DNA of 64,000 nucleotides, taken from contig NZ_QASN01000020.1 of assembly GCF_003052585.1 (NCBI RefSeq), forward strand, positions 682,001 to 746,000, in the 5' to 3' direction. A program made the position numbers and the translations under genes. The notes below the pieces were generated by a model. That model saw nothing but the letters and a program-made list of their open reading frames with translations. It was not told the origin of the DNA and ran no database searches. Each line of letters starts with the position of its first letter. The first letter of the stretch is position 1. The DNA comes from Pseudomonas mangrovi. GTDB taxonomy: Bacteria; Pseudomonadota; Gammaproteobacteria; Pseudomonadales; Pseudomonadaceae. Shown here one piece after another: positions 61,534 to 64,000 of this stretch.

Positions 61534-61954
61534 CATCCATATCCGCATTGCCGACTGGCAGCAGGACAACGCAGAGCTGCGGCGCATCCGTGAAACCGTA
61601 TTCATCGCCGAACAGTCTGTGCCGCCGGAACTGGAGTGGGATGCCGAGGATGCCGCAGCGATCCACTTCCTCGCCCTCGACGGCGACTATGCTATCGGCA
61701 CTGCCCGACTGCTCGCCGACGGCCATATCGGTCGCGTCTCGGTGCTTCGCGACTGGCGCGGACTCGGCGTCGGCGATGCACTGTTGCAGGCGGTGATCGC
61801 CGAGGCGGAACGACGCGACCTCAAACAGCAACGGCTCAGCGCACAGGTGCAGGCGACAGCGTTCTACGAGCGGCACGGCTTCACGGTGATCAGCGGTGAG
61901 TTCCTCGACGCAGGCATTCCGCACGTCGACATGCTGCGCGAGAGTCGAGGCTGA
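61526..61954 (+). CDS. GNAT family N-acetyltransferase
   Basis: 142 residues. The acetyl-CoA-binding motif is RVSVLRDWRGLGVGDALLQA (R/Q-x2-G-x-G/A), with the typical preceding AIGTARLLADGHIG and the closing AFYERHGFTVISGEFLDAGI. Substrate unknown. Translationally coupled to roxA (8-bp overlap), so it may also act on translation components, which is inference. Confidence 0.9.
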   Translation: MTDIHIRIADWQQDNAELRRIRETVFIAEQSVPPELEWDAEDAAAIHFLALDGDYAIGTARLLADGHIGRVSVLRDWRGLGVGDALLQAVIAEAERRDLKQQRLSAQVQATAFYERHGFTVISGEFLDAGIPHVDMLRESRG

Positions 61955-62004
61955 GTTCAGGCACCAGGCAAAACCGGAGCCACTGACGAGTACCGGAGGA
62001 CTGC

Positions 62005-62664
62005 ATGCACAGCAACGACGAAAGCCAGGAGCAATCGCTTGAGCTGGACCTGCAGCCGGAGGAAGCCACCGCCCCCCTGCCTGAGATCGAATTCGAATCC
62101 CCGGGCCGCTTCGCCATCCACAACCCGCCCAGCGAGGTGGTCAGCGCGGACGAGCCGATAGCGGCGCCATTCCGCCTCGGCGAACCGACCCCGCTGCAGC
62201 GCTTCAGTCTGGCGACCGATGCCAGCGCACACGCCCTGGCACTGCTGCAGCAGGCCAGGCGCAGCCTGTGCATCTACAGTGACGATCTCGATCCCTGGTT
62301 GTACAACAATCGCGCGACCCTGGATGCCTGCAGCAAATTCCTCCTCGCCAGCCCGAAGAATCGCCTGCGCATTCTGATCCGTGATCCTTCGCGCCTGATC
62401 CGCGACGGCCATCGCCTGCTGAGCCTTTCACGCAAACTCTCCAGCAGTTGCTGGATTCGCAAGATGAACCCGGACTACCCTGCCGAGGAGATGGCCTTTC
62501 TGCTCGCCGACGGCAGGGGCCTGCTGATGCGCCCGGATCCCGGCGAAACCGCAGGGTATGTCCTCTACGAAGACCTGGGGCGTGGCCGCCAGTGCCAGGG
62601 GCAGTTCGACCAGGCCTGGGAAACCAGTGTCAGCGATCCCAATCTGAGGAGCATGCTGCTGTGA
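62005..62664 (+). CDS. conserved hypothetical protein of Pseudomonas
   Basis: 219 residues. The first 75 are acidic, low in order and Pro/Glu-rich; the rest (ALALLQQARRSLCIYSDDLD, NRLRILIRDPSRLIRDGH) resembles a small phospholipase-D-like or PLD-related fold without the HKD motif that I can see. P. aeruginosa carries a relative at the same place. Function unknown. The stop overlaps the GTG start of the next gene (GTGA), so the two are coupled. ATG 62005 has CGGAGG upstream. Confidence 0.72.
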   Translation: MHSNDESQEQSLELDLQPEEATAPLPEIEFESPGRFAIHNPPSEVVSADEPIAAPFRLGEPTPLQRFSLATDASAHALALLQQARRSLCIYSDDLDPWLYNNRATLDACSKFLLASPKNRLRILIRDPSRLIRDGHRLLSLSRKLSSSCWIRKMNPDYPAEEMAFLLADGRGLLMRPDPGETAGYVLYEDLGRGRQCQGQFDQAWETSVSDPNLRSMLL

Positions 62665-63467
62665 ACCGATTTGCCACGCTCATCCTGTTGCTGCTCTGCA
62701 GCATGCCGGTCTCGGCAGCCACCGAAGTGCTGCCGCTGGGCTACCGCACTGCCGACGAGGTGCTACCGATAGTCAGCTCGGTTCTCGGCGACCAGGGTCG
62801 CGCCAGCGCCTACGGCAACCAACTGGTCATCAGTGCCCCCGCCGACAAGATCGCGGAAATCCGCGCCCTGCTCGCCCAGCTGGATACCGCGCCACGGCGC
62901 CTGCTGATCAGCCTCGACACCAGCGAGTCCTCCGCCAGCGACAGCCATGGCTATCGCGTCGACGGCGCCGCCAGCGCCGGCAACGTGCAGATAGAAGCCG
63001 GCCGCGGCGAACGCAACGGCCGCGACAACGTGCGCATCATCCGGCGCAACACCGACAGTCGCGGCGGCGGTGTACAGCAGGTACATGCCAGCGAGGGCTC
63101 GCCTGCGCTGATCCAGGTCGGCCAGAGCGTGCCGCTCACCAGCACCAGTGTCGGCCCTTATGGCCAGGTACATCAGCAGACCCAGTATCGCAACGTGACC
63201 CGCGGCTTCTATGTGACTGCGCGAGTGGTTGGCGATCAGGTGCAGGTGGATGTCAGCAGCAACAACGACCGAATGAGCCAGTCCCAGCCAGGCGTGGTGG
63301 ATATCCAGAGCACTGACACCCGCCTTCGCGGCCGGCTCGGCGAATGGCTGCCGTTGGGAGGCCTTAACGAGAGCTACCAGCAGTCGGATGATGGCTTCCT
63401 GCGTCGTCATTCCACCCAGGGCCGCGAAGACCTGACCATGCGTCTGAAAGTGGAACTACTGGATTGA
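62661..63467 (+). CDS. exported protein with secretin/TonB short N-domain
   Basis: 268 residues from GTG 62661. Signal peptide NRFATLILLLLCSMPVSA. The next 70 residues (LPLGYRTADEVLPIVSSVLG, LVISAPADKIAEIRALLAQLD) match the N-domain of secretins (T2SS/T4P). No secretin barrel follows; the remainder (Gly/Ser/Arg-rich, then RGFYVTARVVGDQVQVDVSS and EDLTMRLKVELLD) resembles the periplasmic beta-rich parts next to it. Role unknown. Coupled to the preceding gene by 4 bp. Confidence 0.72.
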   Translation: MNRFATLILLLLCSMPVSAATEVLPLGYRTADEVLPIVSSVLGDQGRASAYGNQLVISAPADKIAEIRALLAQLDTAPRRLLISLDTSESSASDSHGYRVDGAASAGNVQIEAGRGERNGRDNVRIIRRNTDSRGGGVQQVHASEGSPALIQVGQSVPLTSTSVGPYGQVHQQTQYRNVTRGFYVTARVVGDQVQVDVSSNNDRMSQSQPGVVDIQSTDTRLRGRLGEWLPLGGLNESYQQSDDGFLRRHSTQGREDLTMRLKVELLD

Positions 63468-63510
63468 GGAATATCGCTGAAAGGCCCGCGTTTGGGGCCT
63501 GCGGCGAATA

Positions 63511-63537
63511 TGTAGTAGTTTCTGAAAAGTCACTACA
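63511..63537. promoter_or_regulatory. RccR-type operator upstream of aceA
   Basis: TGTAGT (63511-63516), 15-bp spacer, ACTACA (63532-63537). This equals the TGTAGT-N15/16-ACTACA pattern described for RccR, the KDPG-responsive RpiR-type regulator of the glyoxylate shunt and pyruvate metabolism in Pseudomonas. A TTGACG (63544) lies just downstream and could be part of the promoter. Confidence 0.7.
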
Positions 63538-63967
63538 AAGCGTTTGACGTATGCGCCCGCCGAAGGCATCATTGCGCCGCTCCCGCTAATCAGAGGTCCG
63601 ATGAGGATCTCCGGAAAGAGTAACCGGCACACCCCGGGACAATCGATCCGTGTCAAGACGGCCCACAAAGCGGCTTGACGAGGTTGCGACTGGAACGAAG
63701 TTGTCCTGAGGGACGGGGAAGCGCTTTATCGCAACAGTCGGCCTCCGTGTTCGACCGCTGCAGCAGGATCACAGAGTTGATCGCGCCGCTGCGAAGCCAA
63801 GGCTTCGAGTTGGCAACTGCCACGCTGACACCCTCCCCCTCCGAGATGACTCTCGTTCTGGTCAAGATTTCGACATTCTGCGGTGAGCCGCCCGCAATAA
63901 CCTTGGTAACAGGTTTTGAGTGGGGGAAGTCGGTGCTCAACCCAACCCATACATTGAAGGATTGACC
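63538..63967 (+). other. long leader region before aceA
   Basis: About 430 bp between the RccR-type site and the aceA start. A 97-codon frame (TTG 63675 to TGA 63965) ends 2 bp before the aceA ATG, but it begins without a ribosome site and has no recognisable domain or Pseudomonas-like codon pattern, so I do not call it. No terminator-like hairpin or known riboswitch was recognised. It may be a long untranslated leader, or the promoter may be closer to the gene than the RccR site. Confidence 0.45.
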
Positions 63968-64000
63968 ATGTCCGCATATCAAGACGACATCAAGGCCGTT
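63968..64000 (+). CDS. aceA: isocitrate lyase (first 11 codons only)
   Basis: ATG 63968 with AAGGA about 8 nt upstream. The visible start MSAYQDDIKAV matches the N-terminus of Pseudomonas isocitrate lyase, and the gene follows the same neighbours as in P. aeruginosa. The rest lies off the right edge. Catalyses isocitrate cleavage in the glyoxylate shunt. Confidence 0.85.
   Translation, partial: MSAYQDDIKAV

Noticed and set aside
63675-63965. 97-codon frame just before aceA
   Set aside because: It starts at a TTG without a ribosome site, has no domain match I recognise and does not look like Pseudomonas coding sequence; it is kept only as part of the leader.

Overview
This 64 kb window is chromosomal DNA of a GC-rich gammaproteobacterium of the Pseudomonas/Stutzerimonas group. 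The proteins (GacA, UvrC, ClpA/ClpS, FtsK, Icd, RoxA, PagL, DUF1652, DUF3509) read like Pseudomonas orthologues. From about 32 kb to the right end the gene order matches what I recall of the P. aeruginosa core region around gacA-uvrC-pgsA and serS-rarA-lolA-ftsK-trxB-aat-bpt-infA-clpA-clpS-cspD-icd-mnmA-hflD-purB-roxA-aceA. Species was assigned from sequence reading only; no database search was possible.

Layout. 1-1775: 3' part of metH. 1776-5745: an accessory, partly decayed stretch with a frameshifted GIY-YIG gene, yegP between two degenerate palindromic repeats, an alpha/beta hydrolase, a frameshifted zinc-ribbon gene, small membrane or orphan proteins and a DUF1697-like tail. 5747-9576: small enzymes (three VOC proteins, a methyltransferase, an AraC regulator). 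9577-10021: two tandem copies of a 173-bp palindrome-bearing repeat. 10022-18462 (minus): the GlgE-pathway operon glgE, treS-mak fusion and glgB, with a stress-type SDR upstream. 18701-22071: DUF3509, a YetF-like DUF421 protein coupled to a 14-codon upstream ORF, topoisomerase IB, PagL and DUF1652. 22137-29036: gor, a VOC protein, galU, modABC and a UDP-sugar dehydrogenase. 29105-32704 (minus): a persulfide dioxygenase, a 39-aa small ORF, a SulP transporter and a Bax-inhibitor-1 protein.

32841-41748: tRNA-Ser, gacA-uvrC-pgsA, a tRNA-Gly/Cys/Leu cluster, the tusDCBE sulfur relay with a coupled ybiB-like gene, a glutathionyl-hydroquinone reductase and cysG. 41865-48001 (minus): ftsK, lolA, rarA, crcB, serS. 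48222-50938: trxB, aat, bpt, infA. 50994-55457: clpA/clpS (minus), cspD (plus), icd (minus). 55745-63467: nudJ, mnmA-hflD-eamA, purB, roxA-GNAT, and an unknown gene pair. 63468-64000: long aceA leader with an RccR-type operator, then the first codons of aceA.

Themes: sulfur handling recurs (persulfide dioxygenase and SulP, TusDCBE, siroheme synthase, MnmA for tRNA thiolation). The N-degron pathway is nearly complete in one stretch (aat and bpt add N-terminal residues; ClpS and ClpA recognise and unfold substrates). Icd and AceA, the two enzymes at the isocitrate branch point, lie about 8 kb apart, each behind a palindromic candidate operator. I did not find a convincing new defence, mobile or biosynthetic system. 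The less ordinary items are the coupled small ORFs, the decayed accessory block, the tandem repeat, and the regulatory palindromes.
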